DNA from: CAJVXI01 sp036444215
GTDB lineage: Bacteria; Patescibacteriota; Minisyncoccia; UBA6257; UBA9933
Direction: 5' to 3'
Length of the DNA stretch: 6,198 bases
Assembly: GCA_036444215.1 (NCBI GenBank)
Contig: JAZGAA010000028.1
Location: 1 to 6,198 of the forward strand
Below, in pieces: positions 4,492-6,198 of the stretch. Position 1 is the first letter of the stretch; each line of letters starts with the position of its first letter. Position numbers and translations under genes: made by a program. The notes under the pieces are model-generated. The model saw only the letters and a program-made list of their open reading frames with translations, searched no databases and was not told the origin of the DNA.

Positions 4492-6198
4492 ATGGATAAA
4501 AAAACCGCCAAAGAACGGATAGAACATCTTAAAAAGACAATAAATCATCACCGCTATTTATACCATATTTTGGACCGTCAGGAGATTTCTGACGCGGCTT
4601 TAGATTCATTAAAAAAAGAACTTTTTGACTTAGAACAAAAATTTCCGGAGTTTATTACTCCAGATTCGCCGACCCAGAGAATCGGGGGTCAACCATTAAA
4701 GCAATTCAAAAAAGTTCGGCACGAAAAGCCGATGCTTTCTTTTAATGACGCTTTTTCCGAACAGGATATGAAAGCATGGATTGAAAGAGTTGAGAATTAC
4801 CTTAGTTACAGAATAACCCAAAACCTAAAACCTAAAACCCAAAACCTGTTCTATTGTGAACTTAAAATCGACGGCTTAGCCATTGAACTCGTTTATGAAA
4901 ATGGCATTTTAGTCCAAGGTTCTACTCGCGGCGATGGAATTACTGGCGAAGATGTAACACAAAATTTAAAAACCATTGGAGCGATACCGCTAAATATCCA
5001 AATTCCAAATTCCAAATTCCAAATTCCAAAGAAGTTAATCGTACGTGGAGAAGTGTTCTTGACTAAAAAAGAATTTGATAGGATTAACAAAGAGCAAATT
5101 AAAAAAGGTGGAAAACCCTATGCTAATCCGCGTAATATTGCCGCTGGTTCGATTCGTCAGCTTGACCCCAAGATTACCGCCAGCCGCAAACTGGACTCAT
5201 TTCAATACGGGACAGCAACGGATTTAGGACCCGCCTTCGCTAAAGCTTCGGCGGGCAAGCTCCAAACCCACCAGGAAGAGCATCAAATTCTTAAATCCTT
5301 TGGCTTTAAAACTAATTCCCATAATCGTTCGGCTAAATCATTAGAAGAAGTTTTTGAATTCCGCAATTATTGGGAAAAACATCGTGCTCAGTTGCCTTAT
5401 GAAATTGACGGCATTGTAGTGATTATTAATGACAATAAAATTTTTGAGGCGGCCGGAGTAATTGGTAAGGCGCCGCGAGCATCTATTGCTTATAAATTTT
5501 CACCCAAAGAAGCAACGACAATTATTGAAGATATTAAGATTCAAGTTGGTAGAACTGGAACCCTTACGCCTGTAGCTATTTTAAAACCAATAGAGTTGGG
5601 CGGCATAAGAATTTCACATGCTACTTTGCATAATTTTGACCAAATTAAGAGATTGGGCGTGAAAATAGGCGATACAGTCGTAGTTTCAAGAGCCGGAGAT
5701 GTAATTCCTCAAATTAATAAAGTTTTAAAAGACCTTAGAAGCGGAAAAGAAAAGGAATTTAAAATACCAACGCGTTGTCCAATTGATGAATCTAAAGTAG
5801 TGGTGGAGGGGGCGATTTATCGGTGTTCCAATAAAGATTGCGGCGCTCGGAATAGGGAATCTTTGCGTCATTTTGTTTCCCGTTCAGCTTTTGATATTCG
5901 CGGTTTAGGGGGGAAAATTGTTGATAGATTTTTAGATGAAGGGTTGATTAGTGATGCAGCTGATATTTTTTCTATTGAAGAAGGGGATATAGCTGTTCTT
6001 GAACGGTTTGGTGAAAAATCAGCACAGAATATAATTTCTGAAATAAGATCCCGGAAAATAGTGGATTTATCAAGATTTATTTATAGTTTGGGAATTTTAC
6101 ATATAGGAGAAGAAACAGCTCTTGTTTTGGCAAAAGAGATATTAAACATTAATCATCGCGCATCAAAACCAACGCAAGTATTAAAGATTTTAAAAAGT
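4492..6198 (+). CDS. ligA: NAD+-dependent DNA ligase LigA, 3'-partial
   Basis: 569 residues are visible before the window ends; the family is usually about 670, so mainly the end of the HhH domain and the BRCT domain are missing. It seals nicks in duplex DNA during replication and repair, using NAD+. Landmarks: domain Ia with YLYH (22-25) and EISDAALDSL (31-40); PDSPTQRIGGQPL; adenylation motif ELKIDG with catalytic K125; STRGDG (R146) and GEDVTQN; VRGEV; ANPRNIAAGSIRQLDP; YEIDGIVV; YKFSP; an OB-fold with VGRTGTLTPVA, SHATLHN and VVSRAGDVIPQI; a zinc finger at 429-450; and HhH segments from FDIRGLG onward. The ATG at 4492 gives the standard N-terminus; the ATG at 4478 is in another frame. Oddities: Leu37 where Tyr is usual, Asp432 for the second zinc Cys (the others are C429, C445 and C450), and three in-frame repeat insertions. 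The first insertion lies just before the KIDG motif and explains why K125 is about 10 residues later than K115 of E. coli LigA. It is probably functional, since the frame is intact throughout. Confidence 0.97.
   Translation, partial: MDKKTAKERIEHLKKTINHHRYLYHILDRQEISDAALDSLKKELFDLEQKFPEFITPDSPTQRIGGQPLKQFKKVRHEKPMLSFNDAFSEQDMKAWIERVENYLSYRITQNLKPKTQNLFYCELKIDGLAIELVYENGILVQGSTRGDGITGEDVTQNLKTIGAIPLNIQIPNSKFQIPKKLIVRGEVFLTKKEFDRINKEQIKKGGKPYANPRNIAAGSIRQLDPKITASRKLDSFQYGTATDLGPAFAKASAGKLQTHQEEHQILKSFGFKTNSHNRSAKSLEEVFEFRNYWEKHRAQLPYEIDGIVVIINDNKIFEAAGVIGKAPRASIAYKFSPKEATTIIEDIKIQVGRTGTLTPVAILKPIELGGIRISHATLHNFDQIKRLGVKIGDTVVVSRAGDVIPQINKVLKDLRSGKEKEFKIPTRCPIDESKVVVEGAIYRCSNKDCGARNRESLRHFVSRSAFDIRGLGGKIVDRFLDEGLISDAADIFSIEEGDIAVLERFGEKSAQNIISEIRSRKIVDLSRFIYSLGILHIGEETALVLAKEILNINHRASKPTQVLKILKS
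4817..4847 (+). repeat. CCYAAAA heptamer tandem array inside ligA
   Basis: Four full 7-nt units (CCCAAAA, CCTAAAA, CCTAAAA, CCCAAAA) plus a partial CCT. They are read in frame as TQNLKPKTQNL (residues about 109-119). Three units equal seven codons, so the peptide itself tends to a seven-residue period (TQNLKPK/TQNL). The array lies between the end of a helix and the catalytic ELKIDG motif. It resembles telomere-type repeats in composition, but nothing suggests a telomeric function here. Confidence 0.85.
4997..5030 (+). repeat. TCCAAAT heptamer tandem array inside ligA
   Basis: Four perfect TCCAAAT units (4997-5024) followed by TCCAAA, 34 nt in all. It is read in frame within NIQIPNSKFQIPK, between the conserved IPL and VRGEV elements of the adenylation domain, where LigA proteins vary in length. 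On the opposite strand the same bases give the repeat peptide WNLEFGI, which explains a spurious minus-strand open frame at 4893-5090. Confidence 0.88.
5230..5255 (+). repeat. GC-rich palindromic element inside ligA (AFAKASAG peptide)
   Basis: A 26-bp element with outer arms CCCGCC (5230-5235) and GGCGGG (5250-5255), a 3x3 internal mismatch, an inner GC/GC pair and a TAAA loop, which could fold as a hairpin in DNA or RNA. It is markedly more GC-rich than its surroundings. In frame it encodes PAFAKASAG (residues 247-255), inserted in the variable stretch after FQYGT and before the EEHQILKSFGF helix. I recall AFAKASAG-type peptides recurring in unrelated predicted proteins of Patescibacteria, which would fit a dispersed palindromic repeat; that is recollection, not a search. 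Confidence 0.75.

Noticed and set aside
4478..4522. Alternative ATG at 4478 before ligA
   Set aside because: It is in a different frame and reaches a stop within 15 codons; the ATG at 4492 gives the standard LigA N-terminus.
4893..5090. Minus-strand 65-codon open frame with a WNLEFGIW repeat peptide
   Set aside because: It is the antisense reading of the TCCAAAT array and surrounding ligA sequence; ligA on the + strand is strongly supported there.

Overview
This 6.2 kb window looks like chromosomal DNA from an AT-rich, uncultured bacterium, most likely of the Patescibacteria/CPR type (Parcubacteria-like). That assignment is an inference. It rests on the pilin-like gene with its ADSGIE motif, on the lineage-flavoured LigA sequence (Leu for a conserved domain Ia Tyr, Asp for a zinc-finger Cys), on the lack of Shine-Dalgarno sequences, and on short repeats inside a coding region. 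The standard code fits: no long frame contains an in-frame TGA, TAG or TAA.

All genes lie on the + strand. Block 1 (3-3978) is a tight three-gene run. It holds the end of a small membrane-anchored protein of unknown function (3-584, start outside the window). Next is a membrane-anchored alkaline-phosphatase-superfamily phosphohydrolase (590-2560), then a membrane-anchored sulfatase-like protein (2557-3978). The gaps are 5 nt and then a 4-nt ATGA overlap, so the three are probably one operon working outside the cytoplasmic membrane. Both AlkP-superfamily proteins have unusual metal sites. In the first, the Zn2-type ligands and the Thr nucleophile are kept but the Zn1-type histidines are not evident. 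In the second, two metal-binding Asp positions have become Thr and Glu and a His has become Arg. The second also ends at a TAG followed in frame by 19 codons that read like a normal sulfatase C-terminus.

Block 2 (4032-6198) begins with a sigma70-type promoter placed so that the next gene would be transcribed without a leader. It continues with a PilX/type IV pilin-like protein (4068-4463) and then ligA (4492 to the window end), the NAD+-dependent DNA ligase, missing only its C-terminal part. 

The most striking feature is inside ligA. Three short repetitive elements sit in frame within about 440 bp: a CCYAAAA heptamer array, a TCCAAAT heptamer array, and a GC-rich palindrome encoding AFAKASAG. 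Each falls in what looks like a variable loop between conserved motifs, so the gene seems to have tolerated repeated insertion while staying open. There is no gene-free stretch longer than 300 bp, and no RNA gene, CRISPR array or transposase was seen.
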